A stretch of DNA of 62,556 bases. Source: an uncultured Phocaeicola sp. Its GTDB lineage: Bacteria; Bacteroidota; Bacteroidia; Bacteroidales; Bacteroidaceae. Location of the stretch: assembly GCA_944320885.1 (NCBI GenBank), contig CALUJE010000018.1:1-62556 (forward strand), given 5' to 3'. A model generated the notes under the pieces. It saw only the letters and a list, made by a program, of their open reading frames with translations. It had not been told where the DNA came from and did no database searches. Shown piece by piece: positions 51,931 to 62,162 of this stretch (position 1 is its first letter; every line of letters starts with the position of its first letter). A program made the position numbers and the translations under genes.

Positions 51931-52743
51931 CTATGCCTCCTTCTGCATATTTTCATTCAAAGCTTTCTCAACCCGATTGGTCAATTCAATAAACTCCATT
52001 ACTGAAAGCTGCTCCGGACGTTTATTAAAAATTTCATCTGAATATAATGAAGAATCTTTTCCTAAAACAGGTTTTATAGAATTGCGCAAAGTTTTTCTTC
52101 TTTGATTAAAAGTAGTCTTTACAATCCGTTTAAACAATGCCTCGTTACAGCCCAGATTCTGTACATTGTTACGAGTCATACGGATTACGGCACTTTTTAC
52201 TTTTGGAGGAGGATTAAAGACATTTTCATGAACAGTAAACAGATATTCCACCTTATACCAAGCCTGAATCAACACACTCAGGATTCCATATGCCTTGTTA
52301 CCCGGTCCTGAAGCGATACGTTCTGCCACTTCCTTCTGAATCATTCCCGTACAACACGGAATCAAATCTTTATTTTCCAACATCTTGAAAAATATCTGAC
52401 TGGAAATATTATAGGGATAATTTCCTGTCAAGACAAAAGATTGCCCATCAAACAGATTCTTCAAATCCATTTTCAAGAAATCATTTTCTATTATATTATT
52501 CTCCAATACAGGAAAATTCTCATGCAAATAAGCAACTGATTCAAAATCCAACTCAACAACCTTCAACGGACGTTTTTTTTGAACAAGATATTGGGTTAGT
52601 ACTCCCATACCTGGGCCAACTTCCAGGATAGGAAGTTCCGGACATACGTCTACCGTATCAGCTATATTTTGTGCAATCTCCAAATCTTTCAAGAAATGTT
52701 GTCCAAGGAACTTTTTAGGTTTTACTAGTCTCATATCTGTCAC
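51931..52743 (-). CDS. rsmA: 16S rRNA dimethyladenosine transferase
   Basis: RsmA (KsgA) dimethylates two adjacent adenosines in helix 45 of 16S rRNA. The 270-residue product has KKFLGQHFLKD at the start, the SAM motif VGPGMGVLTQYL, and the catalytic NYPYNISSQIFF motif. It is the first gene of rsmA-mgtE and divergent from the flippase-like gene. Confidence 0.96.
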   Translation of the reverse strand: MTDMRLVKPKKFLGQHFLKDLEIAQNIADTVDVCPELPILEVGPGMGVLTQYLVQKKRPLKVVELDFESVAYLHENFPVLENNIIENDFLKMDLKNLFDGQSFVLTGNYPYNISSQIFFKMLENKDLIPCCTGMIQKEVAERIASGPGNKAYGILSVLIQAWYKVEYLFTVHENVFNPPPKVKSAVIRMTRNNVQNLGCNEALFKRIVKTTFNQRRKTLRNSIKPVLGKDSSLYSDEIFNKRPEQLSVMEFIELTNRVEKALNENMQKEA

Positions 52744-52782
52744 TTTTATGATTAAATTGTATGCTGTTTTTTATATCCTTAC

Positions 52783-52790
52783 TATCTTTG
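52783..52790 (+). promoter_or_regulatory. Putative -7 box for the flippase-like gene and pepD
   Basis: TATCTTTG fits TAnnTTTG; TTGT at 52757-52760 is a possible -33 element, with a rather long spacer. The start codon is 57 bases downstream. Confidence 0.5.
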
Positions 52791-52846
52791 CAACGTTTAC
52801 ATCATGCAAATTTACGCAGTTTTGTATAATCTAAAGCCATTAATCA

Positions 52847-53827
52847 TTGAAAAAGATACTAAATACATCACTAAAAATTGTTCTTCCTTTTATATTGGGC
52901 GGAGCTATTTTATATCGCACCTACCGTGATTTCGACCTCTCAAAAGTAAAAGATATTTTCTGGCATTTAGATTGGTTTTGGATGTCTGTTTCCCTTCTGT
53001 TTGGTATATTGAGCCATGTATTGCGTGGCTGGCGCTGGAAGCAAACATTAGAACCTATGGGAGAACATGCCAAACTGAACAATTGCGTAAATGCCATATT
53101 TATCTCTTATGCCAGTAACATGATAATCCCCCGCCTTGGCGAAATCTCACGTTGCGGAGTATTATCAAAATACGATGGAGTATCTTTCACCAAAGCATTA
53201 GGAACAGTTGTTACAGAAAGACTGATAGATTCATTGTGTGTTTTGCTCATTATCGGCGGTACTTTAATGCTAAACATTCATGTATTTGATGCGTTTTTTG
53301 CAAAGACCGGAAGCAATTTTCACTCCATTACCGATCTACTGTCATCTCCAGTCCTGTATATAATAGGCGCATCGACCATCGCATTCTTATTACTTATATA
53401 TTTCCTTATTCGAAAATTTACGATATTCAGCCGTATAAAAGGCATCATGACAAACATATGGGAAGGTATCATATCCTTACGCCACGTAAAGAATCTGCCT
53501 CTCTTTGTTTTCTACACTATTGCTATTTGGGTTTGTTACTTTTTTCACTTCTATTTAACGTTCTATTGTTTTGATTTTTCTGCAAATTTAGGATGGACAG
53601 CTGGACTTGTCATGTTCGTGGGTGGAAGTATTGCCGTATTGGTTCCTACCCCGAATGGAGCAGGACCATGGCACTTTGCAGTCATATCAATGATGAGCCT
53701 TTATGGAGTATCTTGGGAGAACGCTGGAATTTTTGCCCTAATTGTGCATGGAATTCAAACATTATTAATAATTTTGTTAGGTATTTATGGATTAGCGGTT
53801 TTACCGTTTACTAACAAAAAACAATAA
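52847..53827 (+). CDS. Flippase-like membrane protein (LPG synthase TM/UPF0104 family)
   Basis: The 326-residue protein has about eight membrane helices and the family pattern: an early VLRGWRWKQTLEPMG, NNCVNAIFISYASNMIIPRLGEI shown in part as SYASNMIIPRLGEISR, and PTPNGAGPWHF near the end. The start is a TTG at 52847, since no suitable ATG is seen. It resembles the membrane half of lysylphosphatidylglycerol synthase (MprF) without the aminoacyl-transferase domain, so it may move lipids or lipid-linked precursors. It is three bases before pepD. Confidence 0.87.
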   Translation: MKKILNTSLKIVLPFILGGAILYRTYRDFDLSKVKDIFWHLDWFWMSVSLLFGILSHVLRGWRWKQTLEPMGEHAKLNNCVNAIFISYASNMIIPRLGEISRCGVLSKYDGVSFTKALGTVVTERLIDSLCVLLIIGGTLMLNIHVFDAFFAKTGSNFHSITDLLSSPVLYIIGASTIAFLLLIYFLIRKFTIFSRIKGIMTNIWEGIISLRHVKNLPLFVFYTIAIWVCYFFHFYLTFYCFDFSANLGWTAGLVMFVGGSIAVLVPTPNGAGPWHFAVISMMSLYGVSWENAGIFALIVHGIQTLLIILLGIYGLAVLPFTNKKQ

Positions 53828-53830
53828 TTT

Positions 53831-55294
53831 ATGGACACAATTCTCTCATTGGCTCCACAAAATGTGTGGAAACATTTTTACGGATTGACCCAAGTTCCTC
53901 GTCCTTCAGGTTATATGGGTCCGGTTCAAAACTTTTTGCTGGAATTTGCAAAGAATGCAGGAATAGAAGCTTTTAAAGATGAAGTTGGTAATATTATCAT
54001 GCGCAAACCTGCTACTCCTGGAATGGAAGACTGCAAAGGAGTTATCTTGCAAGCACACATGGACATGGTTCCACAAAAGAACAATGATACAATACACGAC
54101 TTCGAGAAAGATCCAATTGAAACATATATCGATGGTGAATGGGTAAAGGCTAAAGGTACAACACTCGGTGCCGACAACGGTATGGGTGTAGCTGCCATCA
54201 TGGCTGTAATGGAAGACAAAGAACTCAAACACGGACCATTGGAAGCTTTAATCACAATGGATGAAGAAACCGGTATGTATGGAGCCTTTGGATTAAAGAA
54301 TGATTCATTAAAAGGACAAATCCTTCTTAACCTCGATTCTGAAGATGAAGGTGAACTGTACATCGGTTGCGCCGGTGGTGTAGACTTGACTGCAACTCTT
54401 CAATATCAGGAAGTTGAAACCGACCCGACAGACATCGCCTTAAAAATTACCTTGAAAGGTTTAAGAGGAGGACATTCCGGTTTGGAAATCAACCAGGGCA
54501 GAGCTAATGCCAATAAGTTAATGGTACGCTTCGTACGTGAAGCTATTGCTTCATATGAAGCCCGTCTCGTATCTTGGAAAGGTGGAAACATGAGAAATGC
54601 CATTCCTCGTGAAGCAGACGTTATTTTGACTATTCCGGCTGACAACGAAGAAGAACTTCTTGAATTGGTTAAGTATTGCGAAGATTTATTCAACGAAGAA
54701 TACCACGCAGTGGAAACACCTATATCATTCAAGGCCGAACGTGTTGATTTGCCTAAAGGTGAAGTTCCTGAAGAAATTCAAGACAATCTGGTCGACGCAA
54801 TATTTGCATGCCAAAACGGTATTTGCCGTATGATTCCAACTATTCCTGACACCGTTGAGACTTCTTCAAACTTATCTATCATTACAATAGAAGAAGGTAA
54901 AGCTCAATTCAGCCTTCTTATTCGCAGTTCTTCAGAATCAATGAAAGAATATCTTGCAACATCTCTCGAAAGCTGCTTCTCTATGGCTGGTATGAAGGTA
55001 GAACTTAGCGGAAGCTATTCTGGATGGAATCCTGACGTAGAATCTCCTATCTTGAAAGCTATGGTACAATCTTATAAAGAACAGTTCGGAAATGAACCTG
55101 CAGTAAAAGTAGTGCATGCCGGACTTGAATGCGGTATCATAGGCTCTATCATTCCAGGATTGGATATGATTTCATTTGGACCTACATTGCGTTCACCGCA
55201 CTCTCCAGACGAACGAGTATACGTTCCCAGTGTCAAGAAATTCTATGAATTCCTTGTTGCAACTTTAGGAAACACTCCTAAAAAGACAAAATAA
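53831..55294 (+). CDS. pepD: Aminoacyl-histidine dipeptidase (M20 family)
   Basis: PepD cleaves dipeptides such as Xaa-His. The 487-residue product has the M20 metal residues: H76 and D78 (QAHMDMVPQ), D115 (LGADNGMGVA), catalytic E145 and ligand E146 (MDEETGMYGA), and a late His (GPTLRSPHSPDER). An inserted dimer domain covers about 205-390. The length fits PepD. It follows the flippase-like gene by three bases and ends at a hairpin. Confidence 0.95.
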   Translation: MDTILSLAPQNVWKHFYGLTQVPRPSGYMGPVQNFLLEFAKNAGIEAFKDEVGNIIMRKPATPGMEDCKGVILQAHMDMVPQKNNDTIHDFEKDPIETYIDGEWVKAKGTTLGADNGMGVAAIMAVMEDKELKHGPLEALITMDEETGMYGAFGLKNDSLKGQILLNLDSEDEGELYIGCAGGVDLTATLQYQEVETDPTDIALKITLKGLRGGHSGLEINQGRANANKLMVRFVREAIASYEARLVSWKGGNMRNAIPREADVILTIPADNEEELLELVKYCEDLFNEEYHAVETPISFKAERVDLPKGEVPEEIQDNLVDAIFACQNGICRMIPTIPDTVETSSNLSIITIEEGKAQFSLLIRSSSESMKEYLATSLESCFSMAGMKVELSGSYSGWNPDVESPILKAMVQSYKEQFGNEPAVKVVHAGLECGIIGSIIPGLDMISFGPTLRSPHSPDERVYVPSVKKFYEFLVATLGNTPKKTK

Positions 55295-55319
55295 AATAGA
55301 AACACAATAACCAATTATA

Positions 55320-55355
55320 AAATCCGGTTGTCCTGAAAATGGAACAGCCGGATTT
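55320..55355 (+). terminator. Terminator after pepD
   Basis: AAATCCGG (55320-55327) pairs with CCGGATTT (55348-55355) and the inner TGTTCC-like bases can extend it; T-rich sequence follows. Confidence 0.7.
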
Positions 55356-55460
55356 AATTTTATTCCTTGCATACTTCGATAGCATTCTGTAAAGAATCAT
55401 TGCGCCCCCCAAAAAACAAGAAAGAACAATCTTAATAACGGCCTTACTCGTGAAGCCGTT

Positions 55461-55523
55461 GTTCCAAAAGAGTTTCACACGGTGAAACAAAAGTTTCTCT
55501 TCGGTGGAACAAGTGAAACTCTT
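55461..55523. repeat. Nested palindromes of GTTTCAC/GTGAAAC
   Basis: AAGAGTTTCAC (55468-55478) pairs with GTGAAACTCTT (55513-55523). GTTTCAC (55472-55478) pairs also with GTGAAAC (55482-55488), and GTTCC (55461-55465) with GGAAC (55506-55510). The rest of the gap 55356-55640 holds no supported gene. Confidence 0.6.
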
Positions 55524-55642
55524 AAGGGATTTTCTCCAATATTACCCACTATCGCATTATACGCAAGGACACGAATTCGTATTCTAATAAGCACGTTCAT
55601 AAAGAAACAGCATTATTTTATTGAACAACAATAAAAAATAAA

Positions 55643-55669
55643 GGCCATCAGGAAAAACTCCTGATAGCC
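55643..55669 (-). terminator. Terminator of the thrS-infC-rpmI-rplT unit
   Basis: GGCCATCAGGA (55643-55653) pairs with TCCTGATAGCC (55659-55669) with one mismatch. On the minus strand T-rich sequence follows. Confidence 0.85.
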
Positions 55670-55705
55670 CCATATTTTTAATTAATAAGAGTCTAAAAAA
55701 GATTC

Positions 55706-56056
55706 TTATGCATTCTTAGCTTTAGCAACAACTGCTTTGAATGCTTCCGGATGATTCATTGCTAAGTCAGCCAAAACTTTACGATTGATTTCAATACCAG
55801 CTTTGTGCAATGAACCCATCAATTTAGAATAAGACATACCTTCCAGACGAGCTGCTGCATTGATACGTTGAATCCACAATGCACGGAAGTTACGTTTTTT
55901 ATTCTTACGGTCACGGTATGCATAAGTCAAACCTTTTTCCCATGTATTCTTGGCTACGGTCCAAACATTCTTTCTAGCACCGATATAACCTCTGGTAAGA
56001 CCTAGAATTTTTTTTCTTTTTGCTCTTGAAGCAACGTGATTTACTGATCTTGGCAT
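55706..56056 (-). CDS. rplT: 50S ribosomal protein L20
   Basis: L20 is an early assembly protein of the large subunit. The 116-residue product is basic, with the family start [20 protein letters not shown] and the conserved [14 protein letters not shown]. In other bacteria L20 represses its own operon by binding the mRNA leader. It is the last gene of infC-rpmI-rplT. Confidence 0.97.
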   Translation of the reverse strand: MPRSVNHVASRAKRKKILGLTRGYIGARKNVWTVAKNTWEKGLTYAYRDRKNKKRNFRALWIQRINAAARLEGMSYSKLMGSLHKAGIEINRKVLADLAMNHPEAFKAVVAKAKNA

Positions 56057-56153
56057 AGTTTTAATTGTTTTTGAATGTTAGCGTCGCTAAATTGTTATTT
56101 TACGAACTTCGGGCTAAAACATTCGGTTAATAAATAAGTTTACGCTTGAAGAA

Positions 56154-56351
56154 TTACTTCATTGCTAAAAGTGATTTAACCTGGTCTAAATTAGTTTCAT
56201 GAACCAATCCAGAGTGACACAAGTTTCTTTTCTGCTTTTTAGTCTTCTTTGTTAAGATGTGACTATGATAAGCATGTTGTCTTTTGATTTTTCCTGTTCC
56301 GGTAAGAACGAATCTTTTTTTAGAACCGGAATTAGTTTTAACCTTTGGCAT
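56154..56351 (-). CDS. rpmI: 50S ribosomal protein L35
   Basis: The ATG at 56351 gives the normal 65-residue protein, [21 protein letters not shown] longer frame upstream adds 21 residues, unlike the family. It is 69 bases after infC and 97 bases before rplT; the larger gap may hold regulatory structure. Confidence 0.96.
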   Translation of the reverse strand: MPKVKTNSGSKKRFVLTGTGKIKRQHAYHSHILTKKTKKQKRNLCHSGLVHETNLDQVKSLLAMK

Positions 56352-56420
56352 CTTCTTATTAAATTTTAAATTATTAATTAACGTGGAACGCACTATACCT
56401 CTGGCGTTACGCACTTATTT

Positions 56421-57011
56421 TCAATCATTCTTTTCTTCAGCTTTAGCAGCAGGTTTTGCTTGTGAAGCATCAGCTTTCTTGGAAGATCCCGGTTTCTTGG
56501 GAGCCAGTGAAATAGTCATTCGCTTTCCTTCCAATAAAGGCATCTGTTCTACTTTGGCATATTCTTCCAAGTCATTGGCAAAACGTAAAAGCAACACTTC
56601 ACCTTGTTCTTTAAATAAGATGGAACGTCCTTTAAAAAACACATAAGCCTTTACCTTATCACCATCTTGCAAGAAACCGATAGCATGTTTGAGTTTGAAG
56701 TTATAATCGTGGTCATCTGTTTGAGGTCCGAAACGGATTTCCTTGATATTCATCTTCACCTGCTTTGCTTTCTGCTCTTTCTGACGTTTCTTCAATTGAT
56801 AAAGAAACTTAGAATAATCAATTAAACGGCAAACAGGTGGAACGGCGTTAGGTGAAATTTCCACTAAATCGCATTCATGTTCCTCAGCCATTTTCAAAGC
56901 TTGAGCTATAGGATACACCGCAGATTCAATATTATCTCCCACTATACGTACTTCTTTGGCGCGAATCTGTTCATTGATTCGATGCTGCCCTTTCAAATTG
57001 TCATTTTTCAT
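56421..57011 (-). CDS. infC: Translation initiation factor IF-3
   Basis: IF-3 binds the 30S subunit and checks the initiator tRNA and start codon. The 196-residue product has the N-domain start ([16 protein letters not shown]), the linker with [20 protein letters not shown], and the C-domain ([14 protein letters not shown]). The last 25 residues are Ala/Lys-rich. The start codon is ATG, not the ATT/ATC used for autoregulation in E. coli, so control may act through the hairpin upstream. Confidence 0.96.
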   Translation of the reverse strand: MKNDNLKGQHRINEQIRAKEVRIVGDNIESAVYPIAQALKMAEEHECDLVEISPNAVPPVCRLIDYSKFLYQLKKRQKEQKAKQVKMNIKEIRFGPQTDDHDYNFKLKHAIGFLQDGDKVKAYVFFKGRSILFKEQGEVLLLRFANDLEEYAKVEQMPLLEGKRMTISLAPKKPGSSKKADASQAKPAAKAEEKND

Positions 57012-57060
57012 TCAAATTTTTTGTTCCTGTCTGTTTTTAGTTAATGATTATTTTATTGCT

Positions 57061-57118
57061 CCGTTTCTACAAAGAGCCTATCATCCTACTAGTTTAGGAA
57101 TCATCCTTGTAGAAACGG
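57061..57118 (-). promoter_or_regulatory. Structured leader between thrS and infC
   Basis: CCGTTTCTACAA (57061-57072) and TTGTAGAAACGG (57107-57118) form a perfect 12-base stem that closes a 34-base loop with inner symmetric parts (GGATGAT twice and CCTA/TAGG). On the minus strand it is not followed by a T run, so it looks like a leader element or processing site, not a plain terminator. It lies 50 bases before infC. Confidence 0.5.
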
Positions 57119-57126
57119 CTGCAAAT

Positions 57127-59067
57127 TTAGTACATATTTATCATATTCTGAACTTCTTCGTTCAAAATTTTAGCAAATTCTTCATATTTCATGGCACCTT
57201 TATCGCCTTCTCCTTGTTTACGAACAGAAACTTCTCCATTTTCAGCTTCTTTTTCACCAACAATAAGCATATAAGGTATACGTTTCAATTCGTTATCACG
57301 AATCTTACGTCCAATCTTTTCATTACGGTCGTCAATAATGGCACGAACGTCATGAGCCTTCAGATAAGCTTTAACCTGCTCTGCATATTCATTGAATTTC
57401 TCTGAGATAGGCAATATTGCTACCTGTTCAGGAGTAAGCCACAATGGGAATTTTCCAGCAGTATGTTCAATCAATACTGCAACAAAACGTTCCATAGAAC
57501 CAAACGGTGCACGGTGAATCATTACCGGACGATGTTTCTGATTGTCAGATCCCATATATTCAAGCTGGAAACGTTCCGGCAAGTTATAGTCTACCTGAAT
57601 AGTACCCAACTGCCAACGGCGTCCGATAGCATCTTTTACCATAAAGTCGAGCTTTGGACCATAGAAAGCAGCTTCACCATATTCAACTTTCGCAGGCAAG
57701 CCTTTTTCTTCACAAGCTTCAACAATTGCACGTTCTGCCTTTTCCCAGTTTTCATCGCTACCAATATATTTCTCGCGATTTTCTTTATCACGCAATGAAA
57801 TCTGAGCCTCAAAGTTTTCAAAATTCATTGACTTGAATACGATTGAGATAATATCCATTACACGAAGGAACTCATCTTTTACCTGATCAGGACGACAGAA
57901 TATATGCGCGTCATCTTGTGTAAAGCTACGAACACGGGTCAATCCGTGTAACTCACCGCTCTGTTCGTAACGACATACTGTTCCAAATTCAGCCAGGCGC
58001 AGAGGAAGATCCTTATATGAACGCGGAGTATTCTTATATATCATACAGTGATGCGGACAGTTCATTGGTTTCAGGAAATATTCCTCACCTTCTTCCGGTG
58101 TATGGATTGGCTGGAATGAATCCTTACCGTATTTTGCATAGTGTCCTGAAGTAATATACAACAGCTTATTTCCGATTGGCGGACACATTACTTCCTGATA
58201 ATCGTAACGAGCCTGTATACGACGAAGGAATTCCTGCAGACGAATACGTAATGCAGTACCTTTCGGCAACCACATCGGCAATCCCTTACCTACGGTATCA
58301 GAAAACATGAACAAGTCCATTTCCTTACCGATTTTACGATGGTCACGTTTCTTTGCTTCTTCAAGCATCACCAGATACTCATCAAGCATTTTCTTCTTCG
58401 GGAAAGTAATTCCGTAAATACGAGTCAACTGCTTACGGTCTTCCTGTCCTCTCCAATAAGCTCCTGCTACAGACAGCAGTTTTATAGCTTTGATCGGAGC
58501 GGTTGACATCAAGTGCGGACCGCGACAAAGGTCTGTAAATGCTCCTTGTGTATAAGTTGTGATATGTCCGTCTTCCAATTCTGAGATAAGTTCACATTTA
58601 TATGTTTCACCTCTGTCTCCAAACATTTTCAAAGCATCGGCTTTTGCTATGTCACGACGAACGAGATTCTCTTTTTTAGCAACCAGCTCAACCATCTTAG
58701 CTTCTATCGCAGGCAGATCTGATTCCTTAATTGTTGCTTCTCCCGGATCAACATCATAATAAAATCCGTTTTCAATAGCCGGACCTATACCAAATTGAAT
58801 ACCCGGATACAGTTCTTGTAATGCTTCAGCAAGCAAGTGAGCACTTGTATGCCAAAAAGCATGCTTACCCTGTTCATCTTCCCATTTATAAAGTACAATA
58901 GAAGCATCTTCATTGATAGGACGAGACAAATCATAAGTTTCTCCATTAACTCCACAAGCAAGCACGTCCTGTGCTAATCTCTGACTAATACTTTCTGCTA
59001 TTTGCAGACCGGTTACACCTTCGTTGTATTCACGAACAGAACCATCAGGAAAAGTTATTTTTATCAT
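57127..59067 (-). CDS. thrS: Threonyl-tRNA synthetase
   Basis: ThrRS charges tRNA-Thr. The 646-residue product has an N-terminal TGS domain (about 1-62), the editing domain with [11 protein letters not shown] and the later Cys/His residues (TDLCRGPHL), the class II core ([23 protein letters not shown]) and a C-terminal anticodon-binding domain. The length is usual. It is followed by the structured gap and infC. Confidence 0.97.
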   Translation of the reverse strand: MIKITFPDGSVREYNEGVTGLQIAESISQRLAQDVLACGVNGETYDLSRPINEDASIVLYKWEDEQGKHAFWHTSAHLLAEALQELYPGIQFGIGPAIENGFYYDVDPGEATIKESDLPAIEAKMVELVAKKENLVRRDIAKADALKMFGDRGETYKCELISELEDGHITTYTQGAFTDLCRGPHLMSTAPIKAIKLLSVAGAYWRGQEDRKQLTRIYGITFPKKKMLDEYLVMLEEAKKRDHRKIGKEMDLFMFSDTVGKGLPMWLPKGTALRIRLQEFLRRIQARYDYQEVMCPPIGNKLLYITSGHYAKYGKDSFQPIHTPEEGEEYFLKPMNCPHHCMIYKNTPRSYKDLPLRLAEFGTVCRYEQSGELHGLTRVRSFTQDDAHIFCRPDQVKDEFLRVMDIISIVFKSMNFENFEAQISLRDKENREKYIGSDENWEKAERAIVEACEEKGLPAKVEYGEAAFYGPKLDFMVKDAIGRRWQLGTIQVDYNLPERFQLEYMGSDNQKHRPVMIHRAPFGSMERFVAVLIEHTAGKFPLWLTPEQVAILPISEKFNEYAEQVKAYLKAHDVRAIIDDRNEKIGRKIRDNELKRIPYMLIVGEKEAENGEVSVRKQGEGDKGAMKYEEFAKILNEEVQNMINMY

Positions 59068-59148
59068 AATTATAAGAGTTTTTCATTCCGTATCGAAACG
59101 CAAAAATAACGAATTCTTTGTGAGGAATAGTTTTTTTCTTAAAAATAT

Positions 59149-61152
59149 TTACTCTTTATCCATATTAAAGCGTTTTATTACATTATATGCCGAGAAGAGT
59201 CCCAATTCTCCCGCTTTACTCAAATCGGCAATACCCAGCTTATTGTTACCCAGATAAATATAGGTAAGACCGCGATTATAATAAGCATCTGCAAAATTGG
59301 CATCCAACTCCAATACCTTATTATAATCAACAATAGCTGCACGATAATCGCCCAAGGCTGAAAACAGGTTTGCACGATTATAATATGCATATGCAAAATC
59401 TGGTGCCAGCTTGATAACCTGGTCCAAATCTTTCTTTACCAGCCCATAATCTGCATTCTTCACTGCAACATCAGCGGGGGAGATTAACTGATTAGTAGTT
59501 TTCTCCATTTTTGCTTCTGCCTTCTGATACTCCAATTGTTTGTATCGCACATGTGCCCTACAGAAATATGCCGGCATGAAAGCATCATCGTTTCTGATAG
59601 CCTCAGTAAAATCATTGATTGCGTTTTCAAAATCCTGTACCAAATAGAAATCCAAGCCGCGCAGGAAACGGAGTTTTGCATTCCGCTCATCTTTTGTTAG
59701 AGCCAATGTATGATCATCAATCAATTTAAAATGCTCGTCAATCTGTTCTTGCGTTAAGGCAGCTTCATTATTGGTCAATATCAAAGGTTTTGTAAACAAA
59801 GCCTCATGATTCAACAGGTCTATATATTTATAATAATGTATAGTGCGGCGCACCTCGTCTGACTTCTCATAATATGTAAGTGCATACATCGGTTGCAGCT
59901 CTACCCTTACATTCTTGTCCTGAACACGTCCACGATATTCATTCTTATAACGTTGGGTATCGTCTGTATTATCAGCAACTACAATTTTGCCGTAATTCTC
60001 CATGTTTTTATCAGACTTCTTACGCGTCTTGTCATTTGAAGCCGTTTGTTTCTTCACTCCATTCTGACGGTCAATCTGAGCTCTCAAAAGTACAAGTTCA
60101 TCAGCCTCCGCACCTTTTCTATCACCAATTTTCTTACGGGCAACAGAACGATAATGATATCCGGTCAAGAAGTTTGGATATTCATCAATAACCGTAGAAT
60201 AATCTTTGATAGCACCTTTTAAGTCTCCCGTTTTATCAAGCAACAAACCCCTGTTGAATATAGCCATCATATTATCAGGTTCCTGCCTAATCACAAAATT
60301 AAAGTCATCAATAGCCCGATTATCATCACCTACATAAGCACGAAGCAAGCCTCTGTTATAATGACCTATAAAATTGTTCGGATCGATTTGCAAGGCCAAA
60401 TCATAATCACTCATTGCTCCCCGCAAGTTATTCTGATGATAACGTGCCAAAGCTCTGTTAATGTAATTATCTGCATTCTTTACAGCCAAATGAATAGCCT
60501 GATCCAAATCTGTCTCAGCCTCCTTAAAACGAGACTGTTGCAGACGCAATATAGCACGAGCCGACCAGACTGAGCCATTATATTTGTCTACTTCTATGGC
60601 TTTTTCTATATCTTTCTCAGCCTGAATCGTATCCTTTTCACGCATACATACATCTGCCCGCATCAAATATGCATTTGCTTCACGCGGAGACAACTCTATA
60701 AGTTTTTCGATACTTTTCTTGGCTTCCGCATAATCTTTCTTTTCAATTCTGCAGAGAGCCAGATTATTCCATAAGCTTTCATTTTCAGGATCGTATTCCA
60801 ACGCTTTTTGATAATCTTCAATAGCTCCATCTATATTTTTCTGACGGACACGCGCATATCCTCTTACCTGATAACAACCAGGAACAAAAGGATTGCGTTC
60901 TATTGCCTTGGAACAATCGGCCTCAGCTCCCTGAAAATCTTCCAGATTCGCCTTGGCTATTCCACGAAAGAAATAAGGCTCATACAGATAAGGCTTTGAG
61001 CCTATCACCTGATTAAAATATTGAATAGACAACACATAATCTTCAAAATACAACGCATTGCGTGCTATGGACATCACACGGTCTGTATTAATCTGAGCAC
61101 TTATACAAAGAGGCAGATAAAGCCACAACAATATCAATAATCTACGTATCAT
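59149..61152 (-). CDS. Exported protein with many TPR repeats
   Basis: The 667-residue protein has a signal peptide (cleavage near CISAQ, about residue 19). About nine TPRs fill the first 340 residues (for example IERNPFVPGCYQVRGYARVR, NNFIGHYNRGLLRAYVGDDN). A Lys/Asn-rich linker (about 365-400) and three or four more TPRs up to the C-terminus (DFAYAYYNRANLFSALGDYR) follow. It is probably a periplasmic scaffold for protein contacts. It lies between def (30 bases upstream) and thrS; conserved placement in Bacteroidales, with no known role. Confidence 0.9.
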   Translation of the reverse strand: MIRRLLILLWLYLPLCISAQINTDRVMSIARNALYFEDYVLSIQYFNQVIGSKPYLYEPYFFRGIAKANLEDFQGAEADCSKAIERNPFVPGCYQVRGYARVRQKNIDGAIEDYQKALEYDPENESLWNNLALCRIEKKDYAEAKKSIEKLIELSPREANAYLMRADVCMREKDTIQAEKDIEKAIEVDKYNGSVWSARAILRLQQSRFKEAETDLDQAIHLAVKNADNYINRALARYHQNNLRGAMSDYDLALQIDPNNFIGHYNRGLLRAYVGDDNRAIDDFNFVIRQEPDNMMAIFNRGLLLDKTGDLKGAIKDYSTVIDEYPNFLTGYHYRSVARKKIGDRKGAEADELVLLRAQIDRQNGVKKQTASNDKTRKKSDKNMENYGKIVVADNTDDTQRYKNEYRGRVQDKNVRVELQPMYALTYYEKSDEVRRTIHYYKYIDLLNHEALFTKPLILTNNEAALTQEQIDEHFKLIDDHTLALTKDERNAKLRFLRGLDFYLVQDFENAINDFTEAIRNDDAFMPAYFCRAHVRYKQLEYQKAEAKMEKTTNQLISPADVAVKNADYGLVKKDLDQVIKLAPDFAYAYYNRANLFSALGDYRAAIVDYNKVLELDANFADAYYNRGLTYIYLGNNKLGIADLSKAGELGLFSAYNVIKRFNMDKE

Positions 61153-61182
61153 CTATCTTTAAGTGTTATAATCCTAGTATTT

Positions 61183-61737
61183 TTACCGGACAGTTTTCAC
61201 CTTGTATTCACAGTGAGCCTTTCCTTTCAACAAGGCATTTATCTTTCCTTTTATGAGCTGACGACGCAATGCTGAAATGCGATCTACAAATACCTTTCCA
61301 TCCAAATGATCATATTCATGCTGAACTACTCTGGCAAAGAAGCCTTCAATCCATTCGTCATGCTCCTGGAACTGCTCATCAAAATAATGTACACGCACTT
61401 TGTTCATACGCTTCACCGTTTCATGTATACCCGGCAAACTCAGACATCCTTCCTCCATAGAGACTTCCTCGCCTCCCAATTCTAGGATTTTCGGATTAAT
61501 AAATACTCTACGGAAATCTTTATATTCAGGATATTCTTCACTCAGGCAGTCAAGGCTAATTACAAAAAGACGAATAGACAATCCTATCTGTGGCGCAGCA
61601 AGTCCCACTCCATCGGCTTTGTCCATTGTTTCAAACATATTCTCAATCAGAGCACTCAGCTCCGGATATTCAGCAGTAATCTCTTCAGCCTCTTTTCTTA
61701 ATACCGGCTGTCCCAATGTGTAAATAGGTAAAATCAT
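61183..61737 (-). CDS. def: Peptide deformylase
   Basis: The enzyme removes the formyl group from nascent proteins. The 184-residue product has all three motifs: GVGLAAPQ (43-50), EGCLS with C98, and HEYDH (140-144) for the metal. It starts 8 bases after the ruvX stop. Confidence 0.97.
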   Translation of the reverse strand: MILPIYTLGQPVLRKEAEEITAEYPELSALIENMFETMDKADGVGLAAPQIGLSIRLFVISLDCLSEEYPEYKDFRRVFINPKILELGGEEVSMEEGCLSLPGIHETVKRMNKVRVHYFDEQFQEHDEWIEGFFARVVQHEYDHLDGKVFVDRISALRRQLIKGKINALLKGKAHCEYKVKTVR

Positions 61738-61745
61738 TTTCTTAA

Positions 61746-62162
61746 TTATATTCTTTTTGATTCCAAATACGATTGCAGGATAATAGTCGCACTGATTTCG
61801 TCGACCAATGCCTTGTTCTGACGGGCTTTCTTCTTCAGTCCACCGTCAATCATAGCCTGATGAGCCAATACGGAAGTAAAACGTTCATCTACATACTCAA
61901 TCGGCATATCGGGTAATGCCTTTTTCAACCTGTTTACAAAAGGAATGATATTGTTCATATTTTCCGAAGGCTGATTGTTCATCTGTTTCGGAAGTCCTAT
62001 AACAATGCGCTCTACCGGCTCTTTCTTCAGATAATCCATCAGAAAATCGAATAAAGAACTTGTAGGTACAGTTGTCAATCCGTTTGCTATAAGTTGCAAT
62101 GTATCGCTTACCGCAATACCTGTACGCTTTTTTCCGTAATCAATTGCTACTATTCTACTCAT
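61746..62162 (-). CDS. ruvX: Holliday-junction resolvase-like protein RuvX/YqgF
   Basis: YqgF proteins have an RNase H fold and act in 16S rRNA 5'-end processing or as resolvases. The ATG at 62162 (138 residues) starts MSRIVAIDYGKKRTGIAVSD, the normal family opening with its catalytic Asp; a longer frame adds 13 unlike residues. The motifs VIGLPKQMN and YVDERFTS are present. It is the first visible gene of the minus-strand run to rplT. Confidence 0.94.
   Translation of the reverse strand: MSRIVAIDYGKKRTGIAVSDTLQLIANGLTTVPTSSLFDFLMDYLKKEPVERIVIGLPKQMNNQPSENMNNIIPFVNRLKKALPDMPIEYVDERFTSVLAHQAMIDGGLKKKARQNKALVDEISATIILQSYLESKRI

Noticed and set aside
55278..55490. Minus-strand frame of 70 codons behind pepD
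   Set aside because: It overlaps the pepD end, the terminator and the palindromes, and has no plausible start context or domain.
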